NCBI RefSeq assembly: GCF_004364325.1
Contig: NZ_SOCP01000008.1
Span: 186,001-250,000, forward strand
From: Actinophytocola oryzae
GTDB lineage: Bacteria > Actinomycetota > Actinomycetes > Mycobacteriales > Pseudonocardiaceae
Reading direction: 5' to 3'
DNA: 64,000 bases
Numbering within the stretch: the stretch's first letter is position 1; each line of letters begins with the position of its first letter. The notes beneath the pieces are model-generated. The model worked only from the letters and a program-made list of their open reading frames with translations, was not told the origin of the DNA and made no database searches. Of this stretch, positions 33,661 to 41,965 are shown piece after piece. The position numbers and the translations under genes were made by a program.

Positions 33661-34323
33661 ATGTCGCTACCGAGGAGCACCCTCAGCAACATGGCCTACG
33701 AGGAGCTGCGCAGGGCGATCCTCAGTGGGCGGTTGGCACCGGGCGCGCACGTGAGCGTCCGACCGCTGTGCGAGGAGTTCGGCCTGTCGGCCACCCCGGT
33801 GAAGGTCGCGCTGACCGCACTGGAGCGGGAGGGGTTCCTGGTGCTGCGCCCGCACCGGGGCTTCTTCGTGCCCGAGGTCGACCGGGACGACATGCGGGAG
33901 CTGTACGAGCTGCGCGAGGTCCTGGACGGCATCGCGGCCAGGCGCGCCGCGGCGCTGCCCGCCCGCGGCGTCCTGATCGCGCGGCTGCGTCAGCTGCTGG
34001 CGGCCCAGACCGCGTCGGTGGTCGAGGGCGACCTGCCCGGTTACGGTGAGCTGGACGTGTCGTTCCACCAGGAGATCCTCGAGGCGGCGGGAAACGGGCG
34101 GCTGCGCCACGTCGCAGAGAACATGATCGGCCAGCTCCAGCTGGGGCGCTCCACGTCCGCCCGCGTGCCCGGCCGCCCCGCGACGTCGCTCGTCGAGCAC
34201 GCGGAGATCATCGCCGCCATCGAGAGCGGGCAGCAGCACCTGGCCGAACGCCTGGCCAGGAGGCACGTCCGCAAGTCGGCGGAGGCACTGGACCGCCACC
34301 TGAACCACGTCGGGGAGGAATGA
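33661..34323 (+). CDS. GntR-family regulator, FadR/FCD type
   Basis: 220 aa, ATG at 33661 with GGAGG 7 bases upstream. N-terminal winged helix (NMAYEELRRAILSGRLAPG and EFGLSATPVKVALTALEREG) and an all-helical FCD domain with ELYELREVLDGIAARRAAAL, ELDVSFHQEILEAAGNGRL and VEHAEIIAAIESG; the Asp, His, His pattern (DVSFH, EHAEI) is that of metal- and ligand-binding FCD proteins. Divergent placement makes it the likely regulator of the peptidase-amino-acid operon. Confidence 0.88.
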   Translation: MSLPRSTLSNMAYEELRRAILSGRLAPGAHVSVRPLCEEFGLSATPVKVALTALEREGFLVLRPHRGFFVPEVDRDDMRELYELREVLDGIAARRAAALPARGVLIARLRQLLAAQTASVVEGDLPGYGELDVSFHQEILEAAGNGRLRHVAENMIGQLQLGRSTSARVPGRPATSLVEHAEIIAAIESGQQHLAERLARRHVRKSAEALDRHLNHVGEE

Positions 34324-34328
34324 TTCCG

Positions 34329-34733
34329 TCAGGCGTGGGCCTCCGCCTTCCTGATGGCGTCCCGGTAGACGGGAGGAAGCGGGCTCGGCAGTTCCGCCGT
34401 GGGAAAGAACCGGGTTTCACGGTGCTCCACGCTGTGCGTGAGCGAGTACGGCCGCGTCGGCGTGGCGACCAGCACGACGATGACGACCGGGTTGTCACCG
34501 ACCCGGAACAGGTCGGCGTGGATTACGTCACCAGCGGTGACCTCGATGCCGCACTCCTCGCGCACCTCACGCACGACCGTGTCGGCGAGGGTGCGATCCG
34601 CCCGGTCGGGCCAGCCGCCCGGTAGCTCCCAGTCGTCGCGGTGGGTGCGGCAGAGCAGCACGCTCCCGTCGTCGACCACCACGGCCTTGACCGAGGCGTG
34701 CACGAAGTACCAGCCGGTCTTCTCGTCGATCAC
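34329..34733 (-). CDS. Nudix hydrolase at the end of the TIR-SAVED/nucleotidyltransferase operon
   Basis: 134 aa, GTG at 34733 with GGAGGGG 8 bases upstream. The Nudix helix is WPDRADRTLADTVVREVREE followed by CGIEV; it keeps REVREECG but has Asp in place of the first Glu and one extra residue, so it is a slightly variant box. The fold is complete from VHASVKAVVVDDGSVLLCRT to the end. It hydrolyses a nucleoside-diphosphate-linked compound. It lies 26 bp after the nucleotidyltransferase gene on the same strand, so it could clear a nucleotide signal or a TIR product; that is inference. A housekeeping sanitiser is the dull alternative. Confidence 0.8.
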   Translation of the reverse strand: MIDEKTGWYFVHASVKAVVVDDGSVLLCRTHRDDWELPGGWPDRADRTLADTVVREVREECGIEVTAGDVIHADLFRVGDNPVVIVVLVATPTRPYSLTHSVEHRETRFFPTAELPSPLPPVYRDAIRKAEAHA

Positions 34734-34759
34734 CGTTGTTCCCCTCCGTCGTCCCGGGT

Positions 34760-37042
34760 TCAGGGCGACAACAGCTGCCATTTCTGGTTGTCGGTGCCGG
34801 TGCACTTCGCGACGGTCATGGCCGCTTCCTCGCCCTGGGCGGTGAGGCAGCCCTGTTCGTCGGTGATCCAGTACCAGCCGTCGCCCGCGTCGTGGAAGGT
34901 CCAGTGGTGGTCGACGCCGTCGACCTCGGTCAGGTTCGTCGCGTTGTCGGCGTTCGGTCTCACGACCATCGTCGGTGCGACCTCCTGCTCCTGGGAGACC
35001 GTGGTCTCGAAGTCCCACCGGTTGTCGCCGTCAGGGCCGAGGAACAGCCATTCCTGTGCGATCTCTCCCTCGACGCGCGTGGCTGTCTTGACCTTCTGCC
35101 CTTCGAACGGGAAGCGCTGGTCGAGGTCCACGACCAACTCTGCCATGCCGGAGCCGAGGACGGCCACCTTCCCCGACAGGTCCCGGGGTACCACCGCATC
35201 GCCCACGGGAAGGGAGATCTCGTCGAGCCGCCACTGCTGCCCGGTCGAACCGTCGCACTGCCTGACCGTGAGCGGCCGCAGCACACCGTCCGTCGTGAGG
35301 CAGCCGTCGTCGTTGGCCAGGTAGTACCAGCCCTCGCCCGCGTCGAAGAAGGACCACTGGATCAGCGACCCACCGCTGTCCGCCGCGTCGAAGTACACGT
35401 ACGAGTCGGCGCCCGACGTCATCGCGTAGTCGCCGTCGAACTCCGCTGCCGTCACGAACACCCAGGTTCCCCGGTCGGACTGGCCGAGCGTCCAGCGTTG
35501 GGCGTTGTCGTACGGGCTTTGCTCGCTCGCCTGGATCCTCGTCGGCGAGCTGTCCGGGTTCGCGTCGGCCACCAGGCCGTCGATGGCCGATCGCAGCACC
35601 GCGGTGCCCTGGTCGGTGATCCCCGCCGGCGTGACCGGTCGCGCTTCTGGCGTGGTCTCCGTTGCCGGGGGGAGTTCCTCGGTCGACACCGTGTACTGGT
35701 CCGCGGCCTTCTCGGCACTGCCGGCCACCCTGGTCCCTCCCGCGACCGACAGGACCGTGGCCACCAGGCCGATGCAGAGTGCCAGCAGTGCCACCGCGAT
35801 CGCACCCACGTGTCGCGGGTTCCTGTGCGGTGCCGGTTGCCCGAACTCCGGCGGCCAGGGTGGATGGCGGAGGTGACGAGCGCGGTCCGGCGCCCGAACC
35901 CACGGGTTCGACGGCTCCGGGTCGGCAGCGGGCTCCTCGTAGCTCCAGATCCCGTTGACGAGACAGTCGAGGCCGACCGTCAGACAGTCGAAACAGTTGT
36001 CCACGAAGAACGACTCGATGACCTCTCCGCCGGGGTCGCGAATCGGCGTTCCTTCCCGGAGCGCGGCCGCCGCCCAGGAGTACGCCTCGTTCATGAAGAC
36101 TTCCAACGGCTTCAGGAGGTTGCCCCAGGCCTCGCCCTCCTCGTGCAACACCGCCACGGACCGTTTTCCCGAGTACCTGGCGAAGTTGTCCACGAGCACT
36201 TCGAGCGCGTACCTGGAGACGACGGGACGGTAGGTCGTGATCGCCTCGCCCGCCCTGCTCCTCTCGATCGCGTCGGTACCGAAGTCCCACGAGTTGTCCG
36301 CGACAGGCCCGTGGCCCTGGGCGACTCGCCAGTGCCTCGTCTTCCTGCCACCCTGGTACTCCGTCTTGCAGAGCTGCCTCATCGCCTTGTGGCCCAGGCT
36401 GTCGGTCGCCTCGCGGATGTGGAACTTGACGTCCTCCACTCTCTTCGCGATCCCGACCGTGAAGCCGCGCGGCCTGTCGAGACGGATCCAGCGAAGCTGG
36501 GCGTACGCCTCGGATCCCCGCTCGTACTCGAACGTGGCACTGCGAACCGCTGCCAGCGTCGGTTGTTCCGGGAACGGCACCACTGCCGCGGTGATGTCGA
36601 CGTGCCGGTACGTGTACCTGGCCCGGTCCCGGTCGTCGCCCCGGAGGTTGAGGAACTCCTCGTCGACGTCGCACGGGAACTCCGGCGGTACCGGAACCGA
36701 GAACCTGACCGCCACTCGACCGTTCGCCACCGTCGCCATGACCGACCCGAAGCCGACGCCCACCCCGGGGTGCGTGACGTACTCGTCCCTTCCGGCGAAT
36801 CTCCTGACGTCATCGACGATTCTCCTCCGCAGCGTGGCGAGATGCGTGAGGAGCAGTTCGTAGTGGTCCTCCCAGACGACCGCCTCCTTCGAGGCCACGA
36901 CGAAGTCGTAGTCGGACTCCGGACCGGCGGCTCCGTACTTCCGCGATCCGACCAGCACCAGGTTGTAGGACTGTCCCAGGTGGTAGGCCACGTACTTCTG
37001 GACGTGGTCCGGTTCGGACGTCATCCGCACCGTCTTCGTCAT
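34760..37042 (-). CDS. Membrane-tethered CD-NTase-like nucleotidyltransferase fused to duplicated ricin-like ectodomain
   Basis: 760 aa, ATG at 37042, 12 bp after the TIR-SAVED stop. Residues 1-370 hold a polymerase-beta-type nucleotidyltransferase: GS at 32-33 in LVLVGSRKYGAAGPESDYDF, metal aspartates D44 and D46, and a likely third at D149 in YRHVDITAAVV. A proline-rich stretch leads to one membrane span at about 411-434 (HVGAIAVALLALCIGLVATV). Residues about 445-760 lie outside and contain two copies of a module: IQWSFFDAGEGWYYL with DDGCLTTDG and QQWRL (562-605), and HHWTFHDAGDGWYWI with EQGCLTAQG and NQKWQL (712-757). The QxW-type repeats point to a beta-trefoil (ricin B-like) carbohydrate-binding fold. 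No signal peptide precedes the catalytic part, so it faces the cytoplasm. The family of the catalytic domain is not certain: CD-NTase is favoured by the SAVED neighbour; an RlaP-like repair enzyme is an alternative. Confidence 0.78.
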   Translation of the reverse strand: MTKTVRMTSEPDHVQKYVAYHLGQSYNLVLVGSRKYGAAGPESDYDFVVASKEAVVWEDHYELLLTHLATLRRRIVDDVRRFAGRDEYVTHPGVGVGFGSVMATVANGRVAVRFSVPVPPEFPCDVDEEFLNLRGDDRDRARYTYRHVDITAAVVPFPEQPTLAAVRSATFEYERGSEAYAQLRWIRLDRPRGFTVGIAKRVEDVKFHIREATDSLGHKAMRQLCKTEYQGGRKTRHWRVAQGHGPVADNSWDFGTDAIERSRAGEAITTYRPVVSRYALEVLVDNFARYSGKRSVAVLHEEGEAWGNLLKPLEVFMNEAYSWAAAALREGTPIRDPGGEVIESFFVDNCFDCLTVGLDCLVNGIWSYEEPAADPEPSNPWVRAPDRARHLRHPPWPPEFGQPAPHRNPRHVGAIAVALLALCIGLVATVLSVAGGTRVAGSAEKAADQYTVSTEELPPATETTPEARPVTPAGITDQGTAVLRSAIDGLVADANPDSSPTRIQASEQSPYDNAQRWTLGQSDRGTWVFVTAAEFDGDYAMTSGADSYVYFDAADSGGSLIQWSFFDAGEGWYYLANDDGCLTTDGVLRPLTVRQCDGSTGQQWRLDEISLPVGDAVVPRDLSGKVAVLGSGMAELVVDLDQRFPFEGQKVKTATRVEGEIAQEWLFLGPDGDNRWDFETTVSQEQEVAPTMVVRPNADNATNLTEVDGVDHHWTFHDAGDGWYWITDEQGCLTAQGEEAAMTVAKCTGTDNQKWQLLSP

Positions 37043-37054
37043 GTCGCGTCTTCC

Positions 37055-38317
37055 TCAGGCGTCGAGGGTGAAGGCATGCTCGTAGACGACGGCACTCTGC
37101 ACGTCCTCGTACACGAGCGTCGGGCGAAGCCGGTTCCACCGGTGCCCCAGCAGCAGGGCCAGCCCCGTCGGCCCCGCGAGGAAGAGGTGAATGCGTGGGC
37201 TGTGGCGAGCCGCTTTCCTGACGGCGTCACGACAACCCTGCGCGAAGGCGGCGGCCATGGCGGCGCTGTCGATGGCGTTGTCCCGGATGCCTGTCCCGGG
37301 AGACAGGGACACGAGCCGTTCAACGGGCAAACCCCCTACCTTGACGAAAGCGAGCACGTCGTCGGTCGGATCCACCGCCACCGCGATCGACACCGCCAGG
37401 TCCTCGCCAGACCCGACGTGGTGTGTGACCGCGACGGGTGCCGAGGGCGCGTCGAAACCCTGGCTGGACGACCACAGCGTGCCGCGCTGGCTGACCGCGA
37501 CATCCATGCCGGTGACCATCCGGAGCGCGCCACCCACCGCGAACGACGTCGCCTGCCGGAGACTGCCGGTCACCAGCACCTCGAGACGATCGTGCGGCAG
37601 ACTTTCCGGTATCGCCTCGATGTCGGCCTGCAACTGCGCCCAGGTCGCCGGGGCGAGCGGACGGCGCCTGAGGTAGGCCGACGCGCCGTCGACGCGGTCG
37701 ACCCAGTCCAGCGCGTGGTCGGCCAGGTCCGCCATCGGGTCCGGCCTGAGCGTCGCCACCGACAGCACCGACCGACCCCGGCCGTCACGTGGTCCGAGTT
37801 CCGCCACCGCTGCCTTCGGTCGTCCACGCAGGCGTGGGATCCTGCGCGCCAGCTCGTCGGCGAGGCCGACGACGTCCTGCCGCAGCCGACGGGCACGAAT
37901 CTCGAAGTACTGCAGGGTGGTCAGGGCCGCCAGCTCGGCGGGGAGCCGATCCGCCGACAGCCTCGCGCCGTCGAACAACACGGGAACCACGGGCATGTCG
38001 TGGTTCAGCGCCTCCACGATCTCCCTGCGGACCCAGTCCTCGGGATCGTCGATCCGCCGCTGCCCGACGACACCGTCGAGCCAGCGATCCCCGACGACGA
38101 CGAGCAACACCGCACAGCCACGCACTCTGCTGACCAGCACCGGCGCGAAGTTCCGCCCCAACGGCAGGGACTCGTGGTCGAGGAACACCGCGGCCGAACC
38201 GAACCGCCCGCACAGCTCCGCGTGCAGGAGAGCCGCGAGACTCGCTCCGTCGCCACTGCGGTAGTTGACGAAGACCAGCGTCTCCGCGTCGTCGGCACGC
38301 CCGGCGTGCACGTCCAT
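37055..38317 (-). CDS. TIR-SAVED effector (CBASS-type)
   Basis: 420 aa. Residues about 13-150 are a TIR domain: VFVNYRSGDGASLAALLHAE, AVFLDHESLPLGRNF, and DWVRREIVEALNHDMPVVPV with E99 as the likely catalytic NADase glutamate. Residues about 150-235 are a helical linker. Residues about 236-420 are a SAVED sensor domain: ESLPHDRLEVLVTGSLRQA, IHLFLAGPTGLALLLGHRW and the PTLVYEDVQSAVVYEHAFTL end. In CBASS, such proteins bind a cyclic trinucleotide, assemble and degrade NAD. It is the first gene of a tight operon with a nucleotidyltransferase fusion and a Nudix hydrolase. Its own regulation is not evident; the 208 bp upstream contain no clear promoter motif. Confidence 0.86.
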   Translation of the reverse strand: MDVHAGRADDAETLVFVNYRSGDGASLAALLHAELCGRFGSAAVFLDHESLPLGRNFAPVLVSRVRGCAVLLVVVGDRWLDGVVGQRRIDDPEDWVRREIVEALNHDMPVVPVLFDGARLSADRLPAELAALTTLQYFEIRARRLRQDVVGLADELARRIPRLRGRPKAAVAELGPRDGRGRSVLSVATLRPDPMADLADHALDWVDRVDGASAYLRRRPLAPATWAQLQADIEAIPESLPHDRLEVLVTGSLRQATSFAVGGALRMVTGMDVAVSQRGTLWSSSQGFDAPSAPVAVTHHVGSGEDLAVSIAVAVDPTDDVLAFVKVGGLPVERLVSLSPGTGIRDNAIDSAAMAAAFAQGCRDAVRKAARHSPRIHLFLAGPTGLALLLGHRWNRLRPTLVYEDVQSAVVYEHAFTLDA

Positions 38318-38525
38318 GTAGTCCAGCCCCCGACCATCGACCCCCTGTGGGACAACGTACCGCCATCATGGTCAACCGACGTGGATCACGAACGGACCAG
38401 AGATGGACGCCGCGCGAGGTTCAGGCCGACCAGGAGCCGGGGTCGGGTCCGGCGCCATCGTGGGTGTCCGACAGCGGTGCATGGTGGCACCGGCCGCCTC
38501 GTGCGCCCGTCCCGCAGGCAACGGT

Positions 38526-39527
38526 TCAGCCGTCGAGCACGCCCGCGAGGGCCGAGGCGATGAGGGCGACGGCCCGGTCGTCGTCGTGGGACAGCCGCCG
38601 CAGGACGTCCCGCGCGGCGGTGGCCGGCATCTCCGCCAGCGCCTGGGCCAGGCGTATCCGCACCGCCGGGTCCTCGGGGTGGGCGGCAAGCTCGTCGACC
38701 AGTGCGGCCATGACCCGGTCCGCGCAGGCGGGGTCCCGTGACAGCGCGCCGAGGACCTCGGCCGCCTCGACGTCGTTCGTGCCGTCGACCACCATGCCGA
38801 CGAGCGTGGGCACGGCCGCGGTCACCCCACGCGTGCCCAGCGCCAGCGCGGCGTGCCTGCGCACGGTCGCGTCCGGGTCCCGGAGTGCCTCGGCGAGCAC
38901 CGCGGTCGACTCGTCACCGGACATCGCGGCGATCGCGAGGACCGCGCGCCGCCGGACCTCCGCGTCGGCGGCACGCATGCCGGGCGCCACACTCGCCAGA
39001 CCGTCGCCGCCCGCCCGGGCGAGTGCCCACCGCAGGGCACCCGCGACGTGCGGATCGGCCTCGGTGAGGACGGCGCCGGCCAGCAGCTCGGTGGGGACGG
39101 GCACGTCCTCGGCGGGGGACAGGACGGCCTGCTGCCGACGTGCGGCGCTCGGCGAGCCGAGCCCACGAAGCAGCTCGACGATGCGCAGGACGTCCTCCCA
39201 GCCCGCCGGCGCCGACGCGTCCACCGCGCGGAGCCGGTCGAGCAGCTCCTGTTCGCGCTCCAGCCGGTCCTCCGTCCGCCGGATGAGGTCGCCGACCAGC
39301 GCGGACGGCTCGAAGGCCGGGTCCTCCAGCGCGCGTGCGACCTGGCGGAGCGACAGCCCGAGGGACCGCAGGCACTCCACGTGGAAGATCCGGCGGACGT
39401 CCTCGGCGGCGTACTCGCGGTAGCCACCCACGGTGCGGCCGGTCGGCCGCACCAGCCCGAGGGTGTCGTAGTGCCGGAGCATCCGGGTACTCACCCCCGA
39501 GCGGCGGGCGACCTCGCCGATCAGCAC
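38526..39527 (-). CDS. MerR-family regulator fused to HEAT repeats
   Basis: 333 aa, GTG start overlapping the previous stop by 7 bp. Residues 1-70 are a MerR winged helix (IGEVARRSGVSTRMLRHYDT, GLVRPTGRTVGGYREY), followed by the dimerisation helix (SLGLSLRQVARALEDP). From about 130 to the end come HEAT-like alpha-helical pairs (VRRRAVLAIAAMSGDESTAV, VRRHAALALGTRGVTAAVPT). Ligand-binding MerR proteins normally have a different effector domain; a HEAT scaffold suggests protein-protein control, perhaps by its HEAT-only neighbour. Confidence 0.87.
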   Translation of the reverse strand: MLIGEVARRSGVSTRMLRHYDTLGLVRPTGRTVGGYREYAAEDVRRIFHVECLRSLGLSLRQVARALEDPAFEPSALVGDLIRRTEDRLEREQELLDRLRAVDASAPAGWEDVLRIVELLRGLGSPSAARRQQAVLSPAEDVPVPTELLAGAVLTEADPHVAGALRWALARAGGDGLASVAPGMRAADAEVRRRAVLAIAAMSGDESTAVLAEALRDPDATVRRHAALALGTRGVTAAVPTLVGMVVDGTNDVEAAEVLGALSRDPACADRVMAALVDELAAHPEDPAVRIRLAQALAEMPATAARDVLRRLSHDDDRAVALIASALAGVLDG

Positions 39528-40174
39528 GCTGGTCCGTCCGGCCCGAGCGTGAAGACCCGTTTCGCCTCGTCGACGGCGGGGTCGAACGCGGCGTCGGGGT
39601 CGTGCAGGAGCCGTTCGGTGGCGCGGGCGTGCGCACGCACCGCCGGGTCGGCGCTCGCCAACGCGCCCCGCAGGACCGGCTCGGCCACCTCACCGAGCGC
39701 GACGAGTGCCTGGCTGAGGCTCAGCCGCACGTGGCGGTCACCTCGGCCGAGCTGCGTGGTCAGCTCCTCGGCCAGCGCCTTCCTCTCCCCGGCAGGCGCG
39801 AGCACGACTGCGGCACGCCACGCTGTTCGCGCGACCTCGTCGTCGGGGTCACGCAGCAACGACGGCGTGACCGCGGGCCACGCGTCGCCGTCCCCGATCT
39901 TGGACAGGGTGTGCAACGCCTGGCTGCGGGCCTGTGCGTGCTCGGACCCCAGCTCCGCGAGGAGCCTCGGCACCGTGATCGCCTTCGGGAGACGGGTCAA
40001 CGCCCAGGTGAGCATGTCGCGCACGAAGAAGTCCGGTTCGACCGCACACCGCGCCACGAGCACGTCCACGGCGTCCGGGTCCGGGTGCGTGCCCACCGCC
40101 AGGGCCGCCTGCAGCCGCGTCGACGTGGCGGCGGCGCCCAACGCGTCGAGCAGCCGCCTGACCTGCGGGTTCAT
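39521..40174 (-). CDS. HEAT-repeat protein, partner of the MerR-HEAT regulator
   Basis: 217 aa from the ATG at 40174 (MNPQVRRLLDALGAAATSTR); a GTG at 40207 is the alternative. The start is odd: a perfect anti-Shine-Dalgarno match AGGAGGTGATCC lies at about 40190-40201, yet the next ATG is over 20 bases away, so the true start or mRNA end needs care. The protein is built of about five helical HEAT pairs (VRDMLTWALTRLPKAITVPR, ARSQALHTLSKIG, VRLSLSQALVALG). A MerR-type operator lies just upstream. It shares the repeat type with the next gene, suggesting direct pairing. Confidence 0.8.
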   Translation of the reverse strand: MNPQVRRLLDALGAAATSTRLQAALAVGTHPDPDAVDVLVARCAVEPDFFVRDMLTWALTRLPKAITVPRLLAELGSEHAQARSQALHTLSKIGDGDAWPAVTPSLLRDPDDEVARTAWRAAVVLAPAGERKALAEELTTQLGRGDRHVRLSLSQALVALGEVAEPVLRGALASADPAVRAHARATERLLHDPDAAFDPAVDEAKRVFTLGPDGPAC

Positions 40175-40215
40175 CCGTGTCGAGTTGATGGGGATCACCT
40201 CCTGCACCCAGTGAA

Positions 40216-40238
40216 GACCTTGTCACAGTGTCAAGGTC
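40216..40238. promoter_or_regulatory. MerR-type operator/promoter palindrome
   Basis: GACCTTGTCACAGTGTCAAGGTC is a 23-bp near-perfect palindrome broken only at the centre and two flanking positions (shown here as arms GACCTTG/CAAGGTC). On the - strand it starts with TTGACC-type -35 sequence, and the dyad occupies the spacer, the usual place for MerR binding. It lies just upstream of the HEAT and MerR-HEAT genes, so autoregulation is likely. Confidence 0.68.
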
Positions 40239-40267
40239 AAGCACGGACGCCGCCATCCACAGTGGAG

Positions 40268-41938
40268 TCACAGGACCAGCTTGCCGTTCACGGCTCGGGG
40301 TGAGGTCTGGTAGCCGTGGGAGAACAGGCCCTGGCCCACCCAGCTGTCGTCGTCGCGGACGACGGTGTGGGGGGTGTGCGGGACGAAGTTGGCCGCGTCG
40401 TCGATGCTGCCGGTGCCGTCGTAGCGGGCGACCGTCGGGTACGGGTACGCCGGGCGGGTGCGGGTGGCGTTGCCCGCCACGATCCTGTTGGGCGCGGTGC
40501 CGGTCTCCACCCAGGCCATCACCGGGGTGAGCACGTCGAAGTCACCGGGACCCTCGCCACCGCCGCAGTGGGCCATGCCGGGGAACAGGTAGAGCTTCGC
40601 GAAGCGGTCGACGGTCCGGGCGCCCATCGTGCGGCGCATGGCGTCGTAGTACAGCAGCGTGTTCTGGGGCGAGATGTGCTGGTCGTTCCAGCCGTGCCAC
40701 AGCAGCAGCTTGCCGCCGCCCCGCTGGAACGCGGTCAGGTCCGGGTCCAGTGCGGCCATGTACGTGGAGGAGGGCAGCACCGTCCGCCAGAACGACTCGG
40801 CGGTCAGCTCCAGGTCGCTCAGCTGGTAGTCGGGCCTGGGGTGGTTCGGGTCGGCGAGGTAACGCAGGTACGACAACGCGAAGTTCTCACTGCCGACGAC
40901 CTGACCCTGTGCGGTCGGCACGAACAGCGTCCACTCGCGTTCCGAGCCCCACTCGTGGGCGATGGCCGGTTCGAGCCTGCGGCCCCTCGCGTCGGTCGCG
41001 CCGTCGTGCAGCTTGCGGACCACCGTCGCCTCGGCGGGGGACAGGCACGTCGACGGGTCCTGTCCGGTCGCGCACCGCAGGGTGTTCGGGTCGAAGTGGC
41101 AGCGCCGCGGGTCGTCGATCAGGCCGTCGGCCAGGCCGTCGACGGCGTCGCAGGCGCCCAGCACGGCGTTGTGGACGAGCGGCAGCTTGTCGGCCAGCAG
41201 GATGTAGTCGCCCGCCGCGTCCCTGTTGGCCAGCACGTTCCACGCGTGGTGGAAGGTGTTCTGTACCGCCATGTTGTTGGCAGGCGCCCCCGCCGCGATG
41301 CCGTCGAAGTCACCCGGGTAGCGCTGGGCCTCCATGAGGGCCTCGCGGCCGCCGTCCGAGCAGCCGTCGAAGTAGGAGTAGGCGGGCGGGCGGTGGTAGA
41401 AGGCCCTGATGAGTGCCTTCGCGACCCTGGCGGTCTCGTGCACGGCCCGGTAGGAGAAGTCGATCTGTGCCTGCGGGTTGTTCGCCGCCCACGACCCGTC
41501 GAAGCCGCCCTGGTGGCCCATGTCGGTGGTGGCGCTCGCGACCGTGCCCTCGGCGACCGGCACGCAGTCCGCCGCCTGCGGGAAGTTGATGTTGGCGTTG
41601 CCGCAGAGACCGCCGCAGCCGGTCTGCACGTAACGCTGTGTCCAGCCGTTCACCGGCAGCCGCACCACGATCGTGTTCGCCGGGGCGATCGTGCCTCGGA
41701 CCTCGCAGTAGGGCGCGTCCGTGGTCACGACGGTCGCCGACTGGATGGTCACGCCGTCGCCGAGGTCCAGCCCGGTTACGTCGGCGCACGCCATCACCGG
41801 CGTGACGGCGGGGAGGTTCGCCAGGCCGTCGCCGGTGGCGGGGTGGCGTCCGGGTGTCGCACCGGCCGGGGTGCTGACCGCGGTGAGTAACAGCACGAGG
41901 GTCGTCACGAGGGTGGTGCGCAGGGGTCGGAACGGCAC
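40268..41938 (-). CDS. Secreted tannase/feruloyl-esterase family hydrolase
   Basis: 556 aa. Signal peptide (LRTTLVTTLVLLLTAVSTPA, cut near GATPG). The nucleophile serine is in YFDGCSDGGREALMEAQRYP, with the flanking Cys that in this family bridges to a Cys near the catalytic His (here GMAHCGGGEGPGDFD). GGKLLLWHGWNDQHISPQ carries the acid region. The family cleaves gallate or hydroxycinnamate esters outside the cell. It is the last gene of a - strand run coding for oxalomesaconate enzymes, which fits release of gallate-like acids from tannins. Confidence 0.87.
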   Translation of the reverse strand: MPFRPLRTTLVTTLVLLLTAVSTPAGATPGRHPATGDGLANLPAVTPVMACADVTGLDLGDGVTIQSATVVTTDAPYCEVRGTIAPANTIVVRLPVNGWTQRYVQTGCGGLCGNANINFPQAADCVPVAEGTVASATTDMGHQGGFDGSWAANNPQAQIDFSYRAVHETARVAKALIRAFYHRPPAYSYFDGCSDGGREALMEAQRYPGDFDGIAAGAPANNMAVQNTFHHAWNVLANRDAAGDYILLADKLPLVHNAVLGACDAVDGLADGLIDDPRRCHFDPNTLRCATGQDPSTCLSPAEATVVRKLHDGATDARGRRLEPAIAHEWGSEREWTLFVPTAQGQVVGSENFALSYLRYLADPNHPRPDYQLSDLELTAESFWRTVLPSSTYMAALDPDLTAFQRGGGKLLLWHGWNDQHISPQNTLLYYDAMRRTMGARTVDRFAKLYLFPGMAHCGGGEGPGDFDVLTPVMAWVETGTAPNRIVAGNATRTRPAYPYPTVARYDGTGSIDDAANFVPHTPHTVVRDDDSWVGQGLFSHGYQTSPRAVNGKLVL

Positions 41939-41965
41939 TGTTTCGTCTCCTCGGTGGGCGTTGGG

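Noticed and set aside
34736..38563. 1275-codon open frame on the + strand
   Set aside because: Antisense to the Nudix, nucleotidyltransferase and TIR-SAVED genes, which have clear motifs; the + frame is Arg/Val-rich without domains.
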